Assembly (NCBI RefSeq): GCF_000208745.1
Contig: NC_030854.1
Span: 4,493,611-4,557,610, forward strand
Source: Theobroma cacao
Taxonomy: Eukaryota > Streptophyta > Magnoliopsida > Malvales > Malvaceae
Direction of reading: 5' to 3'
DNA length: 64,000 nucleotides
The first letter of the stretch is position 1; the number at the start of each line of letters is the position of its first letter. This document shows positions 38,561 to 49,465 of this stretch, piece after piece. Both the position numbers and the translations under genes were made by a program. The notes below the pieces were generated by a model that did not search any database, had not been told where the DNA came from, and saw nothing but the letters and a program-made list of their open reading frames with translations.

Positions 38561-40850
38561 ACAAAGTGATATACATCATTGAACCATTTGCTCAACTACC
38601 TAGCAGCCCAAGGGCATAAAGGTGTGGTCACCTTGACGACCTTCTTGTACTAGTTATGGAACCAATGCTAGAACATGTCTCTGATGAACTCAGGTAAAAC
38701 AATAATTGACATTTGTCGTACATGCTTTAAACAGGAGTTAACACATTCCACAATGTTGAATGTCATAAGTTGGTATTGCCTTTCTAGTGACCATGCACAT
38801 GCTCATCTCCCAAGGCCTATTCTTATAAAGTCTGAGTGGGCTCCCGCATGAACTTGCTGCAACTGGTTCATATGTTTGTTGAAATAAAAAACTTTGTAGC
38901 AGTCTCAAGCAAGGGTGAAAATCACTAAAACGTCAATGCACTTGAACTTGTTTTTTAAGTTTTTCTTCAAATGGTAATCGCATAGACCATGGTGAGCGTG
39001 TTGGTATGCTATTTCAATTGCTTTCTTAATGCCAAGATACTGATCAAAAATGAACTTTGTGTTTTCAAGACAATCAACCGCATGACGTAAGTTGGTAAGA
39101 AACCATGTCCATGAGTTTTCCTCCTCAAGATGGTCAATGCCAAATGCAACCGAATATACGCACTCGTTCGTATCTTTGCATACAGTAACAAACAGAACAT
39201 CCTTAAACCTGCCTTTAGATATATTACATTAATAGTAATCATAGAACGCATTACATCCCTAAACCTCAAGATACAAGCCACGTATGACCTAAAATAATAT
39301 TTGAATTGTTGTGTTTTATCAATAGCCACTATTGTGACTGTACTAGGATTTTCACATTTCAACATATGAAAATACATCGGTAGGAGTTGGAATGACTCCT
39401 TCGGGGGATTGAAAATAAGCATTTTCGTATACTCTTTCGCTTGCCATGCCTTACCATACAAGCATTCCAATATCCACTGCACCCTCATTTCACAAATTAT
39501 GTCCTTGGGTCTCAATACTAATCTATTAGCCTAAAGCTTGTGTGACAGAAGTTCACTAATTATCTTCGCATTCGCGGTTCAAAATCGTCCTTGTAAACCA
39601 TCAACAATACATGTGTGTACTTTGTTAAACGTTCGAATTTGCCAATAATCCCTTTTAAGTAACTTCATTGCACGCACAATAAACTTGCATGCCTTGTCCT
39701 TACAAGCAACCTCAAAACAAGCCTGACTTGACACTTTTAACTTTTGTCTTGAACTGTTCTTTTAATGCCAACATGTTCAAAGATCCTTTCAATTTGGCCT
39801 TGGAAGAAAACATTTTTCCTTCGTATAAGTGGTCATTGGTTGATGTGGACTCCTTGGTTGTAACTGTTTTGAAGGAGAACACTTTTACACCTAGAATAAG
39901 CCACGTACGAGATAACCCTACATTTCTCCTTCCTTGATCACTTACATCAAGAATTTTCTCAGCCGAACGAATCCCGTTGTCACCATCGATGGGGTTATTG
40001 TATATGGCGTCATCACGTTAAACATCTCCTACATATATACCTTCGGCATGTTCTATTTTGCCTTCAACATTATTACAATTTAGAATGTCACTATCATAAA
40101 TCTAGTTATCCTCTTAACTATCATCCTACCAGCCATTAGTGCCGCCATTAGAATCGTCATTAAGGTTATCTTCACCATTAGGGAACTTTTCGTCTTCAAC
40201 CTAATCTTATGCAACGTCATCCTCCAACATCGCAATGTCATCCTTGATTGTCGAAGTATCATTTGAAAAAGGCATTACACCCTCTATAATTTTACCTGAC
40301 AATTGCATTAGTTGGATAGAAACAAGTAATTAGTTTGATGCACATGTTGATCAGAATTGTGCAGCCAACTATTGTGAGAATGTCGTGTGTGTACCGAGCT
40401 GCACAAACTCATTTGCATACGTCGAGTGCCATTATTGTGGGTTAGGGACTGAATGCTGTGGTATATGTGAAGTAGTATAAATCTCAATCTGATTGAGCTT
40501 ATTACCATGTTATACAATTTCTTCATGTGGTATAACATTTGCTTTAACATTTGTATGACGTTCCCTAACAGTAATGTATACTACTGGAACATTCATTTGC
40601 TCTAGTAGAATTAATGCAACATCCTTGTTGTCTTTGATAATTGGCCTTAATAGCTCTCCGAGTGTATTGATCAATGAATGTAACTTGATTTCATCATTTT
40701 GTGAGTTTACCCCAACAACATCTTCAACCAGCTTCATTAAGCTCACAAATGACAAATCACTCTTAAACCTTTGCATTTGTGACTCACCGCCTTTGTAAAT
40801 GCCATTGACCCAATGACCACCCTATCTTATCACAAGTCGCACAATTGGCA
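38560..40850 (-). pseudogene. MULE transposase (MuDR family), disrupted
   Basis: On the minus strand, from about 40.83 kb downward, translated segments follow the order of plant MULE transposases. They are an N-terminal domain (LSFVSLMKLVEDVVGVN, 40.51-40.78 kb), a DNA-binding zone (GKMFSSKAKLKGSLNMLALK, then HTCIVDGLQGRF, about 39.6-39.9 kb), the pre-catalytic helix (KAWQAKEYTKM, 39009-39515), a DDE core remnant (FKYYFRSYVACILRFRD) and a C-terminal part (ERQYQLMTFNIVECVNSCLK, about 38.75 kb) before a SWIM zone. Multiple stops and frame changes; the conserved Asp and Glu positions are partly lost. Dead. Confidence 0.8.
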
Positions 40851-40892
40851 CGTCACTGAAATTTTAAAACAAAAAAAAGTATCTAAGTCAAT

Positions 40893-41030
40893 TTACACAT
40901 TATGTTGCTACATGCCATGTCCTAAAAATTTGCTACGTTCCCTGTTGAAAATATGTTGTTTTACTCGCCATCTTTTAAAAAATTCACATGTTTCATCTTC
41001 ATACAACCATTTGCCACCCAACAAAATTTG
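40893..41030 (-). repeat. MULE-associated repeat array, segment 2
   Basis: Minus-strand copies of the GGCATGTAGCAA/GGCGAGTAAAAC type lie directly upstream of the transposase start. The array is interrupted at about 41.06 kb and appears to resume at 44.8 kb. Confidence 0.6.
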
Positions 41031-41060
41031 ATTTTTATCTCATGCTGGAATTCAAGTGTT

Positions 41061-44000
41061 GTAATGTGAGGCTTTGAGAACCCGATCGCTAGAAGTGGGG
41101 AAACATTAAGGAGTCGCCACCAATCTTTGTTCTAGGTGTGATTGGCCACCTATTGACTCGATTCTAATCGACAAAGTCTTAAATTGATTTTAAGTCCGTT
41201 GAGAGAATTTTAAACTGGTCTATGTCTTTTAGGACTAGGTTCGGGAGTGCAGTTACACCCGGGTAAGGATTAACACCCCTATGACGCCCGTTCCATGAAC
41301 GGTACCACTTGATTTTAGATTATCCTATTGGGGCCTTAATCTTTACATTTATTATGTTTCCTTAGTTATTATTCATTTATTTTAGCCTCTATTTTATTAA
41401 AATGTTTAATGTGACTCTAAGGTGTGATGTGAACATGAAGTATTGTGAAATGCATGGCATAAAATTCAAATAATGTCGGACAAATAACCTTTTATTGAGG
41501 ACATTCTCCCGGATCCGCCCATCATATTGGTGGGATCCGGAGATAGTCTCTCACCTAGAGAATTATCCGAGAAATTTACCTTCGTAAATTTGACGAATAA
41601 ATCCCATCCTCGGGGTTATCGTACGTTTTTTTTTAAAACAATTATATTTTCATGTATGTAAACCTATTACGAGTAAAAACCTTTTTATTAAAGATGTTTC
41701 CTGAGCCCTCCCATCATACTGGTGGGACCCGAGAACATCCTTTCACCTAGGAAACTTTTCGAGAGAAACTCGCCTTCCCAAGATTTTCGCAAGATCCCAT
41801 CATCAGGACTTATACTCTTGAACAAGAGTATCTACATGCCATGACATGTATGATGCAATAGAAATATATGCTATGCTTATGAAGTTCATTATTAGTCTTT
41901 TTTTTTATTTCTAAGTTCTCCTATGTCTTCCTTGCTATTTCTTATGGACTCTCTTTTTCTATATTCTCCTTTATGATTATGCATATTATGAATTATCTAT
42001 ATTTCTATGTTATTTGAGTGTGCATTTTTACTATGTAAATAATCTTTTCACTTAAAATCTATAACAAGATATCATGTTTCATAATTATATATATTTTGAT
42101 TCCATTTTTCTCTTTCTATTATCTATCTTATTCCCTTTTCATAACACTCATTAATTTATTTATATATATATATTTTATACAACTAGATATTTAAATTTTA
42201 TGTTTTAAACTTATTTATTATTTTGAATTTTCCATCATTGAATATTTTAGTTATTTATCTATTTATTTATTGTCATGAGTATTACCATTTTCACAATTTT
42301 CGTTCTTATCTTTGGACGACTTAAATATATGTTATCTATGCCATATTTGTATTTATGTTTTGTTTGACTAATTTATTGTATAGTAATTTTTATTTATTTA
42401 AAATTAAAAAAAAATCTCGAAACCTCAAAATCGAGGTCCTCCCATCATATTGGTGTGGCCTTAATTTGGATTCCGAACCAAGGAAAAATTAGTCCGAGAT
42501 TGCGACTCCTCGCGTCCCAGCCAATCATCCCATCATCGGTATATTTATGTGTTATACCTATAGTTAATACTACTGTATTTTTAAAAGTCAATTTTCTAAT
42601 GTTGATTCTCATACCTATCTTATTATAGTTATTTAACTAATTCTACCATTTTTAATACTTGACATGATATTCTTCTTTTCTTCCTTTTCTTATTTTTATT
42701 CACTAAATATGTATTTTATAATCTAATGCACATACGTATTTCCCATGTTCTTTTGTATATTTTTATTTAAGAATACCCCACTAATAACCTAATAATTTCC
42801 AATTTTACTTAGTTTAATCTATATGCACATATTAGCCTATCATTTATTCCATTCATTTATATTCTTATATTTTATTTATCCCTCTAAATCTTTTATTATC
42901 AACATATTTCATTAGGCAGCCTATTTTGTGTCTTGTATATATATTTCTAATAGCCATTCCCTAAATCTAATTTTCCTCTTTCTTTTTTTAATTTAACTAG
43001 TTACCTTAAAAATATTTTTTTTATTATTCTAATCTTTGCATTTTTGCATCTTTGCTCACATTAATTTCCCAAATTCTAAGATGTTATCTGAAAATTTTAA
43101 AGCATTATGCTAAAATGATTTAATTTTGTTGCATATCATCAAATAATACAATAAACACAATCAATTCAAAACACAATAAATTATAAAAGAAAATATAATT
43201 TTTACCTAACTTGGAATTAAATGGTGACCTAAATGGAACGTTACAGCCCACCGAACCTCCTCTACCACATCATGGAAAGTCGAAGGAATGATTTTAACTC
43301 CTTTTGAACGGCATTGTTTGGAGCTTTTTCTACACTGGGATGTAACTTTCTACCTTCTTCTCTCTATTCCTCTTGCTTCTGATGTTTATGCTGCTCTTTC
43401 TCTAAAAAGGCTCTATTTTTTCTACTCTCTCATCAGCTCTCTCTCTTCTCTTTACCCATTTCTTTTTCTGCTCTCTCTCACCCAAGATCTCCCTCTCTTC
43501 ACTCACCCCACCGGTGGCACCCTTCAAGTTTTCTCCTTTTTTAACCAACGACACTTACCCAAACTTTACCCTCTCTAACCGGCGGCAACTAACCCAAACT
43601 TTATCCTCTAACCGATGGCACCAAACCCAGGCTTTACTACCCTCTAACCAACGGTAACTAACCCAAACTTTATCCTCTAACTGACGGCACCAAACCAAAC
43701 TTTATCCTCTAACTGGTGGCACCAAACCCAGGCTTTCCTACCCTTTAACCAACAGCACCCTTCAAAACACTCTACTTTCCAACCGGCGGCACCAAACCCA
43801 GGCTCACTTCCCTTTTTTATCCGATCCAATCCCCTTCCAAAAGACCTCTGAATCTCTACTCACCGTGAGAGAGAAAAAAATAGAAATCCCCTTTCTCCCC
43901 CCCGATTACTCCTTATTTTCTGTTGCTTTTCATCAATTTTTTTTTTGGTTGTGGATAGTGGTTCAAGCTGCTAGAAAACTTAGGGTTTCTTTTCTTATTT

Positions 44001-44781
44001 TTGGTTGCCGTTGTGGTCTTTTTGTAGCTGCTACAATAGTGTTTTTATACCCAATTCCAATCTTGGGGGTGCCATTTCCACTTTTTGCCAAACGCGAGTT
44101 TTTCACGTATGGCAGAACGTATTGTGCCTGGCAGGGTGCGCTAGCTTTTTCTTCTTTTTTTTTTAGCTTTATTTATTTCATATGTTTCTGGAGTATTCCA
44201 GATTTTGTTTAGAATTTTAATATTTGATTAGTGTTTTAATCCGTTTTAATCGTTTTGATCCATCCTTAATTGCATTAGTTTTATTGGACTAGTTTTTGAT
44301 ATTGGGCCACCAATGTGCCCAAAGCTACCTAACAACCCAAAAGCTCAATTTTTCAATTTTGGACTGCACATTGGCCCATGACATTAGTGAAAGTCAGTCT
44401 ATACAAAAATAGGAATAGAAGTTAAATTAAGCCCAAATTAACTTGAAGATAATAAGTGAATAAAATTAAACTATGGTAATGGTAATTAATTCTTAAAGGT
44501 AGATAGGATAAAAGGTAATATAGGTAGTGTCCACATCAAGTGAACTGGGCTTTCCTTTTAATATTATGATATGTTTCTTTTGTTTCATACTAGTTTTTTG
44601 AACATCATAAAATTCATGGTAATCAATGGGCCTGTTTTTTCCTTACATAACAAACACGGCTATTCTTTTCTTTTCTCTTTTCAAACCCACTAATTACCAA
44701 GTATTGTATGATGACAGCAACTTCACTTCTTATATCTTTCAACTGTTCACAATCAAGTTTTGTTACACGTAACGTAATGTG
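41061..44781. mobile_element. Non-coding 3.7-kb insertion of unknown class
   Basis: Splits the repeat array, and an 8-bp direct repeat GTAATGTG occurs at both edges (41061-41068, 44774-44781). The left part holds GGAGTCGCCACC and ACGCCCGTTCC phrases, widespread in plant repeats. It then has three copies of a CCCATCATATTGGTG palindrome-bearing block (41511, 41704, 42435), a very AT-rich middle, and a CT-rich right part with a minisatellite at 43573-43815. No protein domains. An LTR derivative is possible (TGTGAGG at 41065, TTGTTACA at 44760-44767), but the termini are not decisive. Confidence 0.45.
43573..43815 (+). repeat. Minisatellite, unit 33-37 bp, about seven copies
   Basis: Units start with CTCTAACCGGCGGCA or variants. 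They alternate between two tail types, ACTAACCCAAACTTTATC and CCAAACCCAGGCTTTCC. The alternation suggests expansion of a two-unit block. Confidence 0.85.
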
Positions 44782-44879
44782 TTTACATCTTTCTCTATAA
44801 TTTCTTGAATTGGAAAAATAAAATCAATTTATAAACATCACTACAGATGCAATGTTTTAAAACATTGCAGCACGGTGTG

Positions 44880-45160
44880 TCCAAAAAATGTTTATACACA
44901 CCATTTTTTAAAAACATTTCATTACACCCAATCTTCACACTATGTTACAAGCCATGTGCATAATAATTATGCTACACGTCATTTTCAAAAACAATATGCT
45001 ACACGTGGTTTTCGAAATAAATATTTCTACATGCCATTTTCACAAATTTTGCTACTCGCCATGTACACATAAATTTCACTACAGGCCATGCCATTTTAAT
45101 ATATTTTTAACACGCCATTTCAATTACAATTGTTACATGCATACATGCATGCCGTGTAAC
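44880..45160 (-). repeat. MULE-associated repeat array, segment 3
   Basis: About eight minus-strand copies of ATGGC(A/G)TGTAGCA-A/T-rich units, in inverse orientation to the array at 33.2-33.8 kb. Plus-strand reading shows TACACGCCATTTT-type units. Confidence 0.7.
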
Positions 45161-45708
45161 AGCTCAATGCACTGTTCTAATTTACACCCAAAGTTTAAGA
45201 AATGCATGGAGTGGGTTTTCCATCAACGTTGTGTTCCTGTGATAGGAAATAACACAAATGACATACCTTGAAGTCATATCTGTTCTTGGGTCTATATATC
45301 GACGATGGTATTGAGAGATGGGGAGAAATAGACTAGAGCGCGATGACAATGGTGCTCAAATTAGAGATAGTTGAATGGTAAGAGAGAGCTAAGAGAGTTG
45401 AAGGAGCTGAGAGAGCTGACAGCACATTTAATTTGTTTGTATGGTGAGAATGAGGGAGATCTCAAGGGATTAATTTCTCTGAAATGTATTGAAGGTTATT
45501 TTGGTCAACTCATGTCTAAAATTGACTAAAAATAGTTATCTTTATACTGAAGGCTACTTTTGAAATAGCCTTATAAGGAGGGTTATTTCTTGTAATTTTC
45601 TCTTTTTGTTTTGATATTTTGAGTCTATTTATTTTGATTTAAAATATTTTTGAAAAAAATTTTTAAGACTTATTTTTATTTGAAAGATTGAAAATTTATT
45701 TCAACGTC

Positions 45709-46830
45709 CGTTGGTTACCGAAAATAATTTGTTAGGGGAAAATTTATTCTATATAAAATATTTTAAAAGAAAATTTAATGCTATCTATTGTTTGAATAAA
45801 CAGTCAAAAATATTTTCTATTATTTGGATCATCTTGTGAAAAATTTTCACCATCACTGGTGGAGTTATTGTTAAAGATGATCAGTATGAGTTGAGTACAA
45901 AAAATGGTGACATTTTATTTTCACTAATTTGAGATCCAAATTAAGAATAGAAATGAAAATAAAAATGGACAAAATCAATAATGTTATTTTTAAAAGTATT
46001 TAACCACATATGTGTAATGAAAGTAAATTCTAATTTTTTAAAAATTTTTATCTTATAACTTTTTTACTATAGCACTATAGAAATATTAATATTCATTAAT
46101 TGTGTAAGACATCTAAAACCTATACTTATAAATGTGTATTCATCAAATGGCAATCATTAAAATATTTTTTATTATAATTATTAGTAAGATTTATTCAATT
46201 TAAAAATCAAAATTTTAATTGCATTGAATGATTTCATTAAAAATATTTTTAAAAATTTTAATAGTATTGAATAATTTAAATATTAATATTTTAAGTTAAA
46301 TATCAGTATTCATCAAACCTATACTGTTAGGCTTAGTATAAGAGATTTTTTTTATTCTTTAGAGGGATGAAAGACATTTTATGTGATTAGCGGATTTTTT
46401 TTCGTTGACTTGTAAAATATTTTACATCTGATATAAATTTTTCATCTTTCAAATAAGTATAAGTTTTGAAAACGTTATTGGAAAAATATTTTACATCAAA
46501 ATAAATGGACCCTCACATGTAAAATACTTTATGGATCAATGGGAAAACTCCCATTGATCTTAAAAACTAAAAAAATATTTAAATCTAAAGAATATTGAGA
46601 ATTATTTAGATTCAAAAATCCTAATAATAGTTTTGAGCCTAACAATCCATGGTTTCTTATAAGGTACATTTGTATTTAAAATTTCTAAAATTTGAGTGAT
46701 AGTGAAAAATATTTTTCACGAAATTATCCAAATATCCAAATAATAAAAATATTAAATTTTCTTGTAAAATATTTTATACAAAAAATATTTTTATTTAACA
46801 AGTTATTTTCTGGTTATCAAATGAACCATC
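45709..46830. mobile_element. Non-autonomous DNA transposon (1.1 kb) with about 140-bp degenerate inverted termini
   Basis: The left arm (45709-45857) and right arm (46694-46830) are reverse-complement related along their whole length. Pairs include GTTACCGAAAATAATTTGTT with ATAACCAGAAAATAACTTGT, TATAAAATATTTTAAAAGAA with TATAAAATATTTTACAAGAA, and GTGAAAAATTTTCACCATCAC with GTGAAAAATATTTTTCACTATCAC in part. The interior is AT-rich and non-coding. Long TIRs suggest a foldback or MULE-type derivative. Confidence 0.6.
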
Positions 46831-47443
46831 GTAAAATATTCAAATTAATCAAGGTGTAAATCAAACAATGATTGAAGTTTGATAACGGATACACTTCCAA
46901 TTTTACAACTTGGTAAATTGTAACATTGTTGTAGATACTGGTTAACAATGTTATGAATAGTGAAACTGTTATGTCCAAACTCGTTCTAAATCTGAATAGA
47001 AGATACTTTAAATTTATATGACAGGTTGGATATTTAAGGGTATCCAAAATACAATAATGGAGTCAAAATTTCATGTTTGGTGATGAAAACAAAAAGTTCA
47101 ATGTTTGCAGGGACAAAACTATAAAATTTTTAAAAAATAAAGATAAAATTATAAAATTTTAAAAAAATAAGAAAAAGTTATAAGATTATAATATTTTTTT
47201 GTGGGGAGGGGGTGAAGGCCTCTACTAGCCCCTTCCCGCAATCTCTACAAAAATAGCATACCCATTGCCATCTCTAGGTGAAGTAAAAGATAAACTTCAC
47301 TTATACTTCTTGTAAATTACATTTTTTTTTATCATATGGTCATGTAAATTGAGAGTATTTTGGTAATTTTACTTTGAATTGAAAGTATTTTGATAATTTT
47401 ACTAGGTAAGAGAAATTAGTTTATTTGTAAACATTTAGGTGAT
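46831..47443. other. Intergenic, AT-rich
   Basis: No gene. A segment near 47200-47275 (GGGAGGGGGTGAAGGCC, then CTACTAGCCCC) resembles the tail of an unidentified dispersed repeat. Confidence 0.4.
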
Positions 47444-47767
47444 ATTTGGTGTTTAAGGATGTAATTGTTGAGAAGATAGCATTAAAACGTTTGGTATATA
47501 TATGAGAAAATATTTATTAAAATACTAAAAAATAATACTATAACGTTTCATTTACAAGTATTTTATTAGGAATATGAAGTTAATTTTCAGAATTAGTTTA
47601 TGTATGAAAATGCAAGTTTGATATAGTTACATGTTTTTTTTATTAAATGAGTTAATTAATGATTTTAATTAATTAATTAAAAATTAATTTAAAGTAGTAA
47701 CTAAATTAATTATATAAGATTTACATTTTTATTAGGTTAGGCTTTAAGGTACTTTATCTCACCAAAC
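47444..47767 (+). mobile_element. MITE-like element, copy 1
   Basis: 324 bp, non-coding, very AT-rich. The ends read TTTGGTGTTTAAGG and, inverted, TTTGGTGAGATAAAG. An internal 50-bp block (47541-47590) matches 58491-58540 on the opposite strand at about 80%, showing the two belong to one family. Confidence 0.5.
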
Positions 47768-48059
47768 GTACTCCATCCCTTATTCTTTTTCTTTTTTCTT
47801 CTTCTTCGGCCATATCCTCTTGTCATTTTTTATGGTCGGCACCAAGTTTCTTCTCCCGCTCGTTTTTTCTTTTCTTTTAAGTTTATGTAAATGAAGTTGA
47901 AGTCTTGCCATGAGAAATGAAAAAACACAAGAAAAAAAAAACTGATAGATGAAGAAAAGTTAGGTGGAATCGGTTGGTTAAATCCAAATTGATATGCCAC
48001 TCTATAAGAAGATTTCACTTCGATAAAATGAAAGTTTTATTTTCACCAGAACTAGAACT

Positions 48060-49465
48060 CTCAATCACATAAGGCAATTGGGAACTATAAACCCATATAC
48101 AAAAGTTAATACCTCGTGAGCTCATTCTTTTAAACTGTAGACGATGGCGTTCATAATTTATTCCAGGATCACCAAATCCATTTATAGGTTACACATAAGG
48201 TCTATGATGGAATTCTTTTATCACAACCATCACTTCAAGAACATTACCCTTTGGTAGTCGATCATTCCACGCCTAAGCTCTATAATTGTTCTTGGATAAA
48301 GAGTTATTCACGGATTACAATGCAAAAGGATATGCATTGGGCACAAGAGCACAAGTACTAAACATTTCCCATAGGCACATCTAAATGAAGGAAGCATCTA
48401 CAAAAATTAAAACTTTATAACGTCTAGCTGACTCGACAGTGTTGAGTTGGTACAAGTCAAGTCTTTTATATAAAGATTCTAGATACAGTGGAGCAAGAGG
48501 AAAACATACTCCCTTGACAGTTTTTATAGCTAAAAGAACAACTGTCACAGAGATACCATCATTTGGACACCTTGGTAGTATATGTTGTGCCAACCAAAAG
48601 ATTATTAAAGCCACTAGCTCGTGCTCATGGTTTGGGTATTCAAGAGAACCAATTTCAATCCCTTTAACAATGAACTTTTTTTAAAAAAAAAACTCCTATC
48701 TAATGGGAGAACCGTGCAACATTTGAAGTTTTACTCAAACTCTTGAGTAGATCAAAGAAAAGTCTCTAGTACATACCTTTTCTTCAGAAAGCTTGATAGA
48801 GTGAAAATCATGCTTCCTCATATAAGGAAGTTCCAAAAGAACACACACATCTTTCAGAGTGAAGGTAAATTCTCCCTATACTATAATCATAGTATGAGAA
48901 AAAATGCTCCACATTGCAAGAATAGCACGTCATGCATCCATTCTTTTTTCTCTACGAATATTGAGCTTATAAGTGACACGTATAGCATCAAATATCCCAA
49001 CAGATGAGAGAAGTTTAACATAAGTAGGATTTTTCAACACCTTATTCACCCACTCATCTTAGCCATGAACAAATTGAGAATTGAAGCTTAACTTAGTAGT
49101 AAAAAGTGAAAACTCACCACGCTCAAACCTGAACTTTAGAATGGATAGTCCTTGAATGCCACTTCTTTTATAAGAAGGTGCTTTTGAGCATAGACGAGTT
49201 CAATCATATCCAACAGGTTCAGAAGGATGTTTGTCAACTTGTCTAGCACGAACTGCTTCCCAAAAACGATCTTCTTCTCTTTCTCTAATAATTTTATCTT
49301 TTCAATTTCAAGGACAATAGGAGTTTCACCTCTTTCCTACTCTAATTTTCTTGGGAGCAACTAATTTGGAATAATTACTTTTCCTTTTATGTGCAGTGAT
49401 CTTTTTGTTTTTTTTATTTCAGGCTCACCATAATTAATCTTATGAGGGAAGCGTGTCCTAGGCAT
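48060..49465 (-). pseudogene. Plant mobile domain (PMD, MAIN-like) pseudogene
   Basis: Broken minus-strand frame beginning at an ATG near 49465 (MPRTRFPHKINYGEPE). Near 48.87 kb it reads GEFTFTLKDVCVLLELPYM, and near 48.4-48.6 kb LIIFWLAQHILPRCPNDGIS followed by FPLAPLYLESLYKRLD. These are hallmark blocks of the plant mobile domain found in MAIN/MAIL proteins and captured by MULE and Ty3 elements. At least four stops or frameshifts separate the blocks. Functional relatives act in gene silencing and meristem maintenance; this copy cannot be made intact. Its closeness to MULE remains suggests it arrived inside a transposon. Confidence 0.75.

Larger units (their letters stand above)
33170..45600 (-). 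mobile_element. Decayed Mutator-like (MULE) transposon complex with nested insertions
   Basis: A broken MuDR-type transposase (38.56-40.85 kb, minus) is bracketed by arrays of a short motif, GGC(A/G)TGTA(A/G)CAAAAT. The motif reads on the plus strand at 33.17-33.80 kb and on the minus strand at 40.89-41.03 and 44.88-45.16 kb. The right terminal zone near 45.48-45.60 kb carries AATAACCCTCCTTATAAGG on the minus strand, similar to plant MULE ends. At least three unrelated sequences sit between these parts. Outer limits are inferred; the left end may lie as far as 25.92 kb, before the LINE. Confidence 0.55.

Noticed and set aside
43288..44212. 96-aa and 115-aa hydrophobic ORFs
   Set aside because: They are translations of CT-rich, T-rich tracts within the non-coding insertion; hydrophobicity is a composition artefact.
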